A DNA stretch of 64,000 nt from Coprinellus micaceus (lineage: Eukaryota > Basidiomycota > Agaricomycetes > Agaricales > Psathyrellaceae): assembly GCA_951394405.1 (NCBI GenBank), contig OX596341.1, positions 3,038,001 to 3,102,000 on the forward strand, read 5' to 3'. How positions within the stretch are numbered: position 1 is the stretch's first letter; every line of letters begins with the position of its first letter. This document shows positions 42,501 through 53,513 of the stretch, piece by piece. Under the pieces are notes generated by a model. That model worked only from the letters and a program-made list of their open reading frames with translations, did not search any database and was not told the DNA's origin. A program made the position numbers and the translations under genes.

Positions 42501-43590
42501 TCAGTCTCAGCCACAAGGCGCAGGGAGGGGCGCTTACCAGTGACTTTTCACAATCCAGATGCTAGTGTGCATCGGCGTTGCAGGCTCGGAGGAATTTCTG
42601 AGTCTCATCAGAGCCCATGCCACGGTCAGTGGGGCGCAAAACAGGGCCTCAATACAACGGTGCGGTTTGCCCATTCAGCGGTCCGTTCTTGTGTTCTTGT
42701 GTTGCTAGCCAATACAGATACGCAAATCAGCGTGTTCAAAGTGATCTTGGATTTGTCTCCTACAACTAGACCCTTATCCAAAGGTAACAGGTAACAGAAA
42801 TAGACGATTACCCTGCAAGCGATAAATTGAGGGTGGCCATGCACAGCCAAGTCCTGGGCAGAACGTAGCCGCACCCGCCATGAATGTGGCAGTCCTGGTG
42901 GTATATCCACAATAGACCGAGGTCAGTAGTATAGCATTAGAGAGTGTATAGGTAAATTTATCCCAGACATGGATGCCACAATAAGCCGTGACAATCGTCG
43001 CAAGCAGGCCACCCTTACCCCAACACCTGCCTGATTTGGCAGCACCCACGCCATAAATCATTTAAGTCCGCGGACACGATTGGGCGCTTTGTCTCGATTG
43101 TATGACAGAGTGGGCAAAGGGACATTTAAAAGTGTGCTTTCTCAGAGTCGTGAGACTCGAGTGGTGGAGAGAGGGTGTAGAGAAGCGGGAATGCACTCTG
43201 TAGTTTGTGTTGGGGACTCGAAGCTCACCGATCCGATCCGGCGTAGAAAGGGGAACACGAGTGTAGTGAATGGATAGAGAAATAGAATGAACGAATTACT
43301 GAGAACTTGGGGAAGCGGACGGGGGAGGGGGAGGAGGAAGGGAAGAACTCCGAACCGAGGGACCAAACAGTAGACTGAGGGTATATACGTATATACGAGT
43401 GCATGGACACGCACTCACCAGGGCAAAGCAATAGATCGTGAAACCGCCTACCTCTGAATGACGGAGTCGAAATGGGAAAGGTCTGGAGGTTAGACATGAT
43501 CAAGGGAGCTGTGGGTAAGCCATGGAGGTATGGGGGAGGGAGGCCCCACTGCTGCCAGGCTCGGGTAATATGGTTGAAGAGGTAGCCCCC
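42501..43590. other. 3' non-coding part of the large element
   Basis: One exon-like stretch (42559-42708, starting MLVCIGVAGSEEFLSLIRAHA) follows an AG and could be a terminal exon of the element's gene. The rest shows no coding signal. The purine-rich part near 43240-43340 weakly resembles 56800-56920. Confidence 0.35.
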
Positions 43591-43593
43591 AGT

Positions 43594-43872
43594 GGTACTA
43601 CGTAGCATGTACGACGACAGCGAGCCCCTTGTCACAAGTACCAAAATCCCTGGAGAGGAAATGTGGATGTACGAACTTGAATTAAGGGGATGTCCCACCT
43701 CACTGTGCCAAACTGATGATGTACTCCGCGAGTGTAGCTGGTGTCCTAAACAAAAAACGTGGACTGATTCTCGAAAATGTTACCGTGTACCTGAAAACCA
43801 TGCGCTGTGTACCATATACTCAGGGATGGGACCTACATGTACTTCAGGATAACGAAAACGGGTGTTGGTGTA
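43594..43872 (-). repeat. Right subterminal ATGTAC motif array
   Basis: Mirror of the left array. ATGTAC, GTGTACC and AGTACC motifs occur at intervals up to the right terminus (examples near 43608, 43665, 43717, 43783, 43808 and 43835). Confidence 0.6.
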
Positions 43873-44275
43873 CGACAGAATAATTTTGCAACGATATTCG
43901 TGCCATAAAGACTCTTTCGAATTCGTCGACATTGTAGTACAATTACCCTTTGCGATTATAACGAGTGGGACTCCTCCTCACCGCCCGATCTCGAACTAAC
44001 GCGATATGATTTGACGGGCACTCGATCAACATCTTGCGTTCCGTACTCGGTATGTTCTTGGTGCGTGTCTTCAAGTTCCCGGAGAGGTTCCACTAAAACG
44101 GTAAGCCGAGCTCGACTCTCGCTTCTATGCTTTGCTCATCCAGACACCTTCCCCTAGAAAATAAGGCCGAATAAGGATGGCTTTGATTGTGGCTTTGAGC
44201 AGGTATCGACGGGGTCGTTGTTATGTATCCTGGTCCAGTGGCGTAAATGGACCTCGGGTACAATGGGGATCTCCG

Positions 44276-44282
44276 TATAAAT
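44276..44282 (+). promoter_or_regulatory. TATA box of family 2 gene B
   Basis: TATAAAT lies 83 bp upstream of the ATG at 44359, as in gene A. Confidence 0.6.
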
Positions 44283-44358
44283 AAAGCCCGACAATCTTGA
44301 CATTGGTTTTCACCCATTCTCGCTCCCCCCCTTGCCGCCTCGCCACATCCCATTCGCA

Positions 44359-45340
44359 ATGGACGGACTCGAACGCGCACTCACCGGACTCGCTCTCACT
44401 CCCCAATTCTCATCCAGTTTCCACAATGACACGCCCGAGCTAATCCGCCAAGGCCGAATCTACTCGATCGCTTCCTTCCCTGCGATTCACTCCGTCGTCA
44501 CCATTCTCCGCGACTACATATTCACAGGAATCACTCATTCCGGGCCGTACGACAACGTCACGCTCGTGGGCATCTACGAGAAGTTCAACCAGGTGTTAAC
44601 TATCCTGTATGGGGACGACCAGGGTCCCACTTTGGGAGAGTCAAGGACGCTAGCGTGTATTGCGCTTGAACTTTGTGAGGTGGTGAGGGGAGTCAATGAT
44701 GGGCTCGCGGATGAGTGGAGAAGGAAGTTGGCGAGGGACGCGAGGATGAATTTGGAATGGGAGTGGCATGTACGTATCCCTATCCGTTTTACCCTCTGCA
44801 CTGAACTGAACTAAAGAACTAAATTCATAGCAAATGGATTTCCGCGAGATCGAAGAAGACGACGCGGCAAAGCTCGAAATACGAACTGCGATGTTCGCCG
44901 ACTTGTACGCGAAGGGGCTCATCTCTATCGCACTCTTCGATGCAACGCTCAACTACGTACTCAAGCGCGTTACCACGCCCGAGCTCTACATGGTTTTCTT
45001 CCGGTGTTTCATCATGCGGGCGTTGACCGAAACCGCACCCAAGATTCCTGTCGACCGGTGGAAGGTTATACGAGAGCGCTGGTTCGAGATCGAGAGGAGT
45101 TTCGATACCTCTGCGTATAGACCGGTGAACGATGTTCTGTTTGTGTTTGGGGAAGACGCACAGGTGAGTGAGCAGACGTGGTGCGGGTTGCCGTTCTGTG
45201 AGGAGGTGGAGTACGGGGAGTTGGAGGAGTTTTGTGAGAGGTTGGGGTGGGATGCAAGGGGATACCTGAAAGAGGGCGGGAGCGGTGAGGATGAAAGTGA
45301 GGACGGTATGTGTGCGGGTATGGGAAACTTAGTGTTGTAG
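44359..45340 (+). CDS. Family 2 gene B, two-exon protein of unknown function
   Basis: Exons 44359-44769 and 44831-45340 are separated by an intron with GTACGT and CATAG ends. The product is 306 residues. Exon 1 has the same length as in gene A (411 nt), and the intron sits at the same codon boundary (…EWEWH before QMDFREIEED or QLDFREIDED). Differences from gene A are mostly substitutions. The acidic stretch near the C-terminus is two residues shorter, and the end is MGNLVL. Both splice sites and the frame are intact after duplication, which suggests selection. It lies 2.3 kb upstream of SSP4. Confidence 0.8.
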
Positions 45341-47590
45341 TCCCGAAAATTGAGCTACTCTTGCCCGTGCTTACAGCGATTTGAGAGCGACCGGCCGCGT
45401 GTGACACTCAACGATTCGAGAACGCCACAGCTCGTAAAAGCTATCCTTCACCTGCATCTTCGAGTCCAAGGGTCGAGAGGTGATACAATTGTCGCAAGAG
45501 TGATCAAATAGAGCGCCTGCTACCTCGTCATTGCCAATGCGAACCTTGGGAATGGCCAGACGAGATGCTTGCGCGTACGACTACGAGGCTCCAATTGCGA
45601 GGTGGGTCAATTTCCTGTTCTCTCCCTTTTCAGGGACATTCCAAACACTGTAGGCATCATTTGGACTCCTGAGCGAGGATGTCGAGCTCTGGTATGAGGT
45701 AGGGTCCTAGGTTGTAGCCGAGCATACCGAGGATGAGACCCAGACCCAGAGGCCCGCTTCCTTGAACATGCCGAACACGTCAAGGTCTGGAAGACGGAGA
45801 ACTCGCGATTATCTCATGGGAAACACGCGGCCTCAAGTGACAGAGCGAGCCGAATGGAAGTACATTCCTAGGATCACTTGGGCCAACCACACGGTTGGAC
45901 AGCGTGTCTTTCGCCTTTCACCTTCTGAACTGAGTGAAGGGAAATATATGTCGCACATCGGCGAGTAGAAACACTTTGGAGTGGGTATTACATTCTCCGA
46001 ATATGTCTTTCCTCCTGCCAACATGGAATTTGAGGGAGCGCCCGTTGATGCTCCACCGCCCTGAGTGGAGCAACGGGCGCTAAACGCGAATTGGGGAGTA
46101 GTAACATTCAGAGTGGGTTCTACTTCTCAGGGAAGGTGATGCTTCCGTTGAAGTGCCGAAGTGGACTGTACAGCTGACTACGCTTCCAAAGTTTGCGCTT
46201 CGAATACTTCCGTCATTATGCATCGACTGGCGCCTCGCCCGGCATGGATCCGGGGCGGCTGTCCGCCGCATTCCGCGTCTACGTAAAAGGAAGGCGGCAC
46301 CCTCCATGCGTGAGGCTCTTTGTGGAGCACCGGCACAAAAATACACCCAATTTGGCTTCGAAAAGATGGGAACACCACAAGGGGAATCAACCTTTGGCGC
46401 CTAATGGGCGACTCGGGTGAGAATGGGGCAACCCCAAACCCAATGCGGTTCAAGGGGCCGCGGAGTCGAGGTCCGTTCCCCTTAAGCGGCAGTACCCCAT
46501 TCCTTTCGGCTTCGACCATTTCTATCACGGGGGACTAACGCGTAGGTATTGATCAGGATCGGTGCCGTTTAATTATCAGTTAATTATATCAGGATTCGTC
46601 GAGAATCACCATTTGTATTGGACTTTCGCGGGTGTCAATTATACTACTCCGCCGTATAATAGCTAGTTGGAAACGCTCCTGAGGAGACGGAGGAGAATTA
46701 TGATGGCCACTCCAGATGAACCTTCACCAGAACCTCGATCACGCCTTCCCGAGCTGGCTGTTGAAGGGTTCTCGTCCACCATGTCTCTCTGCTTCGGGAC
46801 GTTTGTGGTGAAAAATTCGAAAGATCACTAATAGCTCTTCGAACGTGCCTGCAATTAGGCGCCCAATCGCGCCTAGCCACCCCCAGGCTCCATTGGTTAG
46901 CAAGCAACCGGGTGGATGGAAGCCGGCCCAGCTCTCCATTTAGGCCGTCCTATCGAAGAAGACTCAATTTGACATAAAGAAGTCGGGAAAGTCAAATGAG
47001 GAACCTATCGTGGGCGCTGGGCGGGGAACTCGGCGGCGCGATGGGGAAGGAAGCCACGGGGTCAAAGCGGAGGATCTGCTGTAAACGTGAACCACTCGCT
47101 CAGTTCGGCCATGAATATCCATTTTTGGTGCTTTACATGCTTCTTTTGTCACATCCCGTGTCGTCGATCCTCGTTGGGTTCATGTGCTTTGGTACTCTGC
47201 GAAATTGAAATTGGGGAGAGGAGAACCCCGTCTCTTTGACCTGCATGAGCGCGGGTAAAATTGGGTGATTATTGTGAAGGATGCTGGGACAAGGTGGAAG
47301 AGTTCTCTGGACCCTTGCACCGATGATGGAGAGCCTGGTGACTGCCCGGACGAGACTTCGTGATACACTCGGCAGTGCCTACCCCGAGCTCGCGCATGGG
47401 AGGTGTGCTTCGACCGCCCATGCATTATTTATGGGCTGTAGCTCTGTAATAGTAATAGAATGCCATAACCGCATCTCGGGGCTGACATGAGAGTCCAGGT
47501 TCAGTCAGGGAACTCTGAATGGCCTTCAACTCGTGTAGGAAGAGAGAGCACCAGACCGATCGGTAGAACTCCACTGTCTCTCGTAACCCA
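45341..47590. repeat. Flank block F, copy 3
   Basis: This is the spacer between family 2 gene B and SSP4, homologous to 15752-18050. It contains the best-preserved hairpin (46037-46081) and the short frame at 47041-47208, which ends early compared with the other copies. Confidence 0.7.
46037..46081. repeat. Hairpin-forming inverted repeat
   Basis: Left arm 46037-46056 and right arm 46065-46081 pair as AGCGCCCGTTG…CTCCAC with GTGGAGCAACGGGCGCT. The stem is 17 bp with a 3-nt bulge (ATG in the left arm) and an 8-nt loop CGCCCTGA. Copies at 16493-16541 and 59763-59813 have lost part of the stem, most strongly the last. Confidence 0.55.
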
Positions 47591-47597
47591 GTCGAAC

Positions 47598-47604
47598 CAG
47601 TATT
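47598..47604 (+). promoter_or_regulatory. TATA-like box of SSP4
   Basis: TATTTAA lies about 84 bp upstream of the ATG at 47682. The right arm ACTGTCTCT of the upstream inverted repeat and a CCGATCGG palindrome are also present; the left arm is changed. Confidence 0.5.
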
Positions 47605-47681
47605 TAAGCCGAACACGTTCGCTGTGAATCTCATCGCAAAACACCCTTGCAATCTCCCAGCTAAAGCACAAGCCCTCTAAC

Positions 47682-48212
47682 ATGTACTTCACCAACCTCC
47701 TCTCTGCTCTCTTCCTCACTCTTGTTGCCCTCTCCACTGGGAGCGCCGCTCAAACCGTCACCTACCGTGGCTACTCCAGCACCGTTTCCTGCTCGGGCTC
47801 CAACTTCTTCTGCAGCGACGGTGGAGGCGTGTGCTGCAGCCTTCCCATCGGCTTCGGATTCTCTGCCCAGTTTGAGAACCTCCCTGGAGGGAGCCAAGGC
47901 CAAGGCTACACCAACGCATGCAGTGCGTTCCTCTTCAGTGTCTTCGGCCCTGGTACGAAGTGCTGGAATGGAGGAGGAGCGCGTGCGAGCCACCTCAACT
48001 GGTTCCACAGCGGGAGCAGGGTTGTGGGGCGGGGTGAAAGTGTGAGCGAGAAGGATTGTGCCACCCCGAATGGGTTCACATATCAGGATGGAGAGGGCGT
48101 CGAACGCACTATCAAGGTCCCCGGTGGGGTGAATGCGACCGACGTCGTTGCGGAGCATTTCAAGAGCGGTAACTGGAAGGCTCTCGGCGCTTATGAGACG
48201 TTCGAGGCTTAA
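47682..48212 (+). CDS. Small secreted Cys-rich protein SSP4
   Basis: 176 residues, single exon. The signal peptide is MYFTNLLSALFLTLVALSTG, cleaved after SAA and before QTVTYRG. Seven cysteines are in the same positions as SSP3. The mature part differs from SSP3 at only a few residues (for example ESVSEKDC in place of ASVSEKDC, and EHFKSGNW in place of EHFKNGNW). The leader is intact. It pairs with family 2 gene B, 2.3 kb upstream. Confidence 0.88.
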   Translation: MYFTNLLSALFLTLVALSTGSAAQTVTYRGYSSTVSCSGSNFFCSDGGGVCCSLPIGFGFSAQFENLPGGSQGQGYTNACSAFLFSVFGPGTKCWNGGGARASHLNWFHSGSRVVGRGESVSEKDCATPNGFTYQDGEGVERTIKVPGGVNATDVVAEHFKSGNWKALGAYETFEA

Positions 48213-48470
48213 TCCACAACAATGTGAGTTCAGCATTCACCATGTAAATCCGGAGCTAATACCCTTGGTCCGGCTGTCGTCACAGAACGTTCCCTGGATC
48301 CACGACTGGTCGCCCGCACGATCTCGCCTTCCGGGTTCTCGTCATTTCACAGTGTTTGTTTACTACGGCTAGTGGGTCAAGCGACCTGGTCGCCTGCACG
48401 ATCTCGCCCCCTCTCGTCGATATCAACGACTGGTCGCCCGTACGATCTCGTTTCGTTCCTGTTGACTGAA
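48213..48470 (+). repeat. SSP4 tail, palindromic repeats
   Basis: Three cGACTGGTCGCC or cGACCTGGTCGCC cores lie near 48303, 48382 and 48428. The first unit keeps the TTCTCGTCATTTCAC stretch. The spacing is shorter than in SSP3 and SSP5, so one unit is partly deleted. Confidence 0.55.
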
Positions 48471-48880
48471 TAATCTTGAATGTGTGTGTAAATATGGACG
48501 ATGAAATATCTTTGTTTTTGTACGCCGAGCGGTCTCAACGCACCACTTCGTCCATGTTGTCCTTAAAACGAAGGATGGAGCGCACTTTACAGAAAGCCCA
48601 CTGTGCAACGGTCCATTGAATGTGTGACAGCGCCCGACATGCAGTGACTCCTCCATATCGTCTGTCGCCACGGGCATGGAACGCGTCGGCAAATTCCGAT
48701 CGATATCGGTCTCACTTCGAATCCCACCATCAAACCTTCGTTCTCTTCCCTCAACCGTCACCATCTCCTGTACATCGCCGATAACCTGGCCGTCCACGTC
48801 TTAGCCACTCGCCCCGAGACCCTGGAGACAAGCCTTTCAGACCCTTCTTCTCTTGAGGATGGCGCTTGGAGCGCTGGACC
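48471..48880. other. Intergenic, nothing recognised
   Basis: Short frames only, with no repeat shared with the SSP units. Confidence 0.3.
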
Positions 48881-50830
48881 TCCATGAATCCGAGACATGA
48901 GTGGCTGCGCGTCTCGACTAAGGCACTCTCCGTATTCCCTTGCTCAACCTTAAAACCTCGCATATCGGAATCGCGGCTATCCCTGTATCTCATCGATCGA
49001 TCCGACAGATCAACCTCGGCCCCCTCCACACCGAAACGCAAGCCACCCGAGTGCTACAGCTTTCTATGCACGTCGTCCAGGGCACTCTATTATCAAGGGT
49101 AGCACTTCGGACACGCGCTGGTGGAAATTCAGGCTCATAGGGGTGGCCAGCTGACGAGTGAAGGGTGGTTGGTCAGCCTTCGGCTTCTACACTTCGCGGC
49201 GACGCAACTCTAGCACTCGTCTCTCATTCCGCCCACATGGCTTCGTCGAGTATAGTCCGCTCGACGGATCACTACGAGCGTTGACTTTACCCTGGAATGT
49301 GCTGGAAGCATCGGGTGCTGGTTGTCGATCGGACCGCGGAGAAACCTCGTATTCCTCATCCTTCACACCCCGAGCTTATCTTCATTGCGAGTGAGTATCT
49401 ACACGGACGCGGGTGGAGACAAAAGACCGAGGGCTTTCGTATCTTGTGGACTGTTCAACCTCCGTCGACTGGGGCCTCTCCGGAATGCGCCTGCGATGGT
49501 ACTCGACCTTCTACCCGCCGAGACCCAACCCACTCGCTCGCCACGACTTTCAACCCACGTTACTCAGCGCCATCTATTATCGAGAGCAGGCATCCGGGGC
49601 ATTGCTGGTCATAAGTGCTCTATGCCCGCGAGTGGCTGGGCGTCTCCAACTGAGGCCTTGGTTCAACCGGCTGTCTCCCCACCTCGATCTCCCTCGGCTT
49701 AGTCCTCGACTCGCATAACCAGGCACAGCACCTCCCGGTCGACCATGCAGTCCCAGCGTTCATTTACGAATCTCCCAAAGAGGAGATTCCTGGGTGGACA
49801 TCGGTACGCTATGGTAAAGGTTCCATGGGGGTGCTGAGTCGAAAATATGGTTCGAGGGTTCGATTACAAGGCGATCTTGCGTCGGTTTCCTTTTCCAGCG
49901 TTCTTCGGCTTTTGGCCCTATATGTACTGGTCATCGGGGCACGGTTACGTCAACGATCGCTGAGGTTCAAGGCGTGAACGGCGTTGCTGTCCCTCCTCTC
50001 ACGCCGATCGGCACCCAAGCCACTCGGCTGCAAGGGTTTAACCCACCCACGTCGAGCACGCTCTCTGGTTGGGAGAGGCTGTTGGGTTGGCGCTGGTCGT
50101 TAAAATATTGCATCACGCGAGTGGCTGGACGTCTCCGGCTCGGGTCTGAACGGTTCTACCGACTTCGCTCCTTTGGCTTGATTCGAACCTGGCTCAGCTT
50201 ACGAAATCGACTCAGCACCCCTGGGTCGTCTGCTTCGTCCCGGCGTTCGCTTACGGGTCTCTGTCTAAGAGATTCTTCCGCGGGCGCCGGTCCAATTCGC
50301 GGCCTCAGATGTGCCGAGCCCGAAATCCGCTACCTGGGGTTCGAGCCGTCGATTATACGACGATCTTGCATCGGCTTTCGGTTGTGTATGTGCCTGTCCT
50401 CGGGGTATCGTTACGCCCTAGGAACTCACTTCGCAGCTCGCTCCGGCCCCACGTCGCACTCTAATCCGATCTCTTCAAACGCCTTTGTATTCCTTAGCTC
50501 CTCAGGCTGTCGGAACCCAAGCCACTCGCTCACGAGATACTTTAACACCCCACGACACCCAGCGCGCTCTCTGATCGAGGGCAGCCGTTGGGTTGGCACT
50601 GGTACCATAATTCCTTGAGCACGAGTGGCTGGGTGTCTGTCACATCGGGTTTTGGATCTTCGAGACGGCTCTTTCATCGGGTTTTCCATCCGGGTCGACC
50701 TACATACATGACAGAGCTACAGCACCTCCGACTCATCGGTATGCATCCCGGCGCTCGTCTACGACTCTCCCGGCATATGGGATATCTAGGACGAGCTTTG
50801 GTGGCATAATTGGTCGCAGGGGGTGCTGAG
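48880..50830. repeat. Degenerate tandem array, about 495-bp period
   Basis: The landmark CCCAAGCCACTCG recurs at about 49036, 49522, 50015 and 50518, at intervals of 486, 493 and 503 bp. The landmark GAGTGGCTGGGCGTCTCC recurs near 48899, 49630, 50111 and 50626. Adjacent sequence also aligns, for example 'cttgcgtcggttt' near 49873 with 'cttgcatcggcttt' near 50366. The units are old, and no frame is shared by all of them. Confidence 0.55.
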
Positions 50831-51279
50831 CTGTCAATGGGAACGCCGAGTAGAGTCTACGTTAGAGATCGATTGAGGCTGATACGTTTCTTAGGTCGCC
50901 TCTGCTTTCCTCAGTCCTGTCTGGAATTCTGTCTTTGTATCGTCTCCAACAACATATTCGACAATTCGACAATCCTCCTCCTTGGCTTTCCCCGGTGCGA
51001 TATCGGATATCAGCACCTCCCAGCAACCCACATGGTCCCAGCGCTCGTCTACGAGTCTCATGTAAGAGATATCCATGGCGATCGTCGATTCCCATAATCG
51101 AAGCTCTGGAGGTGCTGAACCAGAGCCGGGAAGCCGATTCGAGGTTCTTGAATTCGTATTTTCAAGGACTTTCGTCTCTCCTCTAGAATTTCCTTTCATG
51201 TCTAGAACGTCCTCCGGCGTGGTAGGGTGAGCACCTCCCGCCGCAGCGCATGGCCTATCGTGCACCTTTCACCGCGTCG

Positions 51280-52110
51280 CATGGCCTACCACCCCGTTCC
51301 GAGACGACCCAGACTAGGGTCGTCTAAGACCGACGTGGTTCGCCAGGTCCTCGTTTAGAGGTGCTCGTTTGTGTACGTCGCTGCGCAGACGGGTCTTAAG
51401 GGTGTGCTGCTTCGCCGTCCGTGGGGCTGGGGTGCTTGCTTTGCTCAACCCCTTCGTTCTTCCTATTTTCGCCTGTACAACTCGCAGCTCCAGCGACGTA
51501 TCACCAGCACCTCCAGCCATATCTCATGCCCTCCCACCCCACTCCGAGACGACCCCAACGGAAGTTGTCGAAGACGGTGTGGTGAACAAGGAGTTTGACC
51601 GAGAGGTGCTAGATAGAGGTATACATCGCTTCACAGTCGATGAGACGTTCTCTTGCGTTCTCTTGCCGTGAGTACGTACCATTTTCGCTTCGATCATGGT
51701 GACGCTCAGACGTGTTATGTCCTGTGAGCTCTCAGTCCATATACAGGTAATGCGGTCCCGACCCCCTCCTACTAGTCTCTGTAGAGAGGGGTATCTGTGG
51801 TGGAGGGCGTTGGAGTCCATACTTAGCTGGGATTTACAAGGAGGCGCCGGTTCGTCGCCCGGGGGCTCTCGGTAGGCTCAGTAATTGTCTAGATTTCTTC
51901 CATTCTAGGGTCTATCTCCACCTACACCATCCAAATACGTAACGCAATCTATCTATCACCTCCACCCACCACTCCATTCCGAGACGATCCTTTCTAGGGC
52001 TGTCGAAGACGGTATCGTTATCATAAAATTTGACTGCGAGGTGCTACTTTATGTACGTCGCTGCCCAGTCGACGAGACGTTCTCTCGCGTTTCTCCTTTT
52101 CACATCCCCA
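51280..52110. repeat. Three diverged copies of a roughly 120-bp motif
   Basis: CCGAGACGA followed by GTCGAAGACGGT, GAGGTGCT and TACGTCGCTGC-like sequence occurs near 51297-51395, 51541-51660 and 51980-52065. Spacing is irregular. No gene is seen. Confidence 0.45.
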
Positions 52111-52300
52111 ACGCCCCCGTGGCATCTTCCTCCGCTCGAGGTCTATCCGTTAACGCGTTAATCGTCCTTGGGTCCCAGGCAGACTGGGTTTCGAGTCTAC
52201 GGGCTTTCAATGTACTTATTACTTTTTGTTCGAAGGCCTAACTCCCTGCGATGGTTGTTGACGTTGAGGTTAATCAGGAGCGGTTCCGCCGCGCGTCTAC

Positions 52301-52605
52301 CGGGTTATATGACACCTACTTATCACCCACACAGGACCACGGTTAACGTGTTTCCAGAGGAAACATGCTGGAAACATGCTGGAAATGCCTCACATGTTTC
52401 CTGTGTGTCTCCGCCGGAAACATGGTCAAAGCATGCAGGCTATGCTTTGGTGGCAGAACAAAGGGATTCCGCACTCCATGTCTTTGTCGTGTTTCCCCAG
52501 GGTTCACAAAGGAAACATGCCCCACCTTTCCAGCACGTTTCCACAATGTTTTCTGTGGAAACGTGGTATCGCTGGCCTTGTGCCAATTCATTCGACGGGT
52601 TATAT
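52301..52605. mobile_element. Small non-autonomous element with GGAAACATG motifs
   Basis: The 10-bp direct repeat CGGGTTATAT lies at 52301-52310 and 52596-52605 and may be a target duplication. Between them (285 bp) are about nine GGAAACATG or CATGTTTCC motifs in both orientations. No clear terminal inverted repeat and no ORF are visible. Confidence 0.5.
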
Positions 52606-53510
52606 ATATCACTTCATTCCACCTCGCCCTCATGAGCTCATTCCACCCTGCCCTCACTTCATTCACCCATCCCTCATTTCTTCAACCCCCCTCCACATGA
52701 AACTCATTTCACCTCGTCCCCGCCCTTCAACTGAATTTAACGCCACATTCACACAATCTAATCTAATCTTTCCCTCCACTCCTATCCTTACCTCCCCCGA
52801 ACCCCCTTACCTCCGCCCCTCCTACCACCACCCAACCCCACCCCCTTCCTCCACCTTACGTCCCCGTGTAACCCGGTCCCCAATCGATATCGAACCTTTG
52901 AAGGTATTCCGGGTTTCACGGAGCGCCCATAACATTGCATTGCCCCGTTGACCCGATCGATGGATATCACCGCGTAGCAGGTACTCCTCACGTTTCGTGA
53001 GAGGTGGCTTTGTTGAACCTAGCACAACAGGAAGGAAGTCCGGGGCAAGTCTGGGGGCACGTCGAGGCGAGGCGAGGCGAGGCGAGGTATCGATCACATC
53101 GTCCTGGGAGGTTGGGAATGACGGGATGGGTGGATGGACGGGGAGAGGTGGAGAGACTACTTTTATTCCTACTACTATTCCTACCCATCTGTCTAGAAGC
53201 CAACCGCGTCCTCATTTGTAAACGCATCGTGAAGAGAAAGTCCATGGGTATGTGCACCAATTAAGACCGTAAACGAAAGAGGGAAAAGCATTAGTAGTAT
53301 GAAGTGAAGAGAAAAACGCATAATGTCCTGCAAAGTACCATCGCAACCATCCTCTCCTCTCCCCTCCACTCGTCCTCGCCCTCCGCCTCTATCCCTTTCC
53401 CCTCCCGCTCCCTCCCATCCCTCCCTCTATCCATTTCCCCTCCCCTACTCCCTGTCCCTTTGCCCGATACTCGCTCAACCCAACCCTCTCCTCCCTACCT
53501 CCTCCCCCTC
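52606..53510. other. Pyrimidine-rich intergenic region
   Basis: Plus-strand C/T-rich tracts (52620-52860 and 53330-53510) give long low-complexity frames. A GGCGA pentamer run is at about 53064-53087. No gene is called. Confidence 0.4.
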
Positions 53511-53513
53511 CTC

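Larger units (their letters stand above)
23465..43907. mobile_element. 20.4-kb nested DNA transposon with TIRs
   Basis: The left end reads TATGGCACGAATACTG and continues to a shared GTTGCAAAATTATT at 23481-23494. The right end is its reverse complement with one short difference. AAGACT flanks both ends (23459-23464 and 43908-43913), a 6-bp target duplication. Subterminal GGTACAT/ATGTACC motifs cluster inside each end. The paralogous unit has a continuous sequence here (14281-14310), an empty site with a small indel difference. Internal content is one multi-exon gene (23874-42500) broken by a hAT-like element with a Helitron and by a gypsy element. Without these and their duplicated bases the element is 4227 bp. 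I cannot place it in a known superfamily. Confidence 0.75.
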
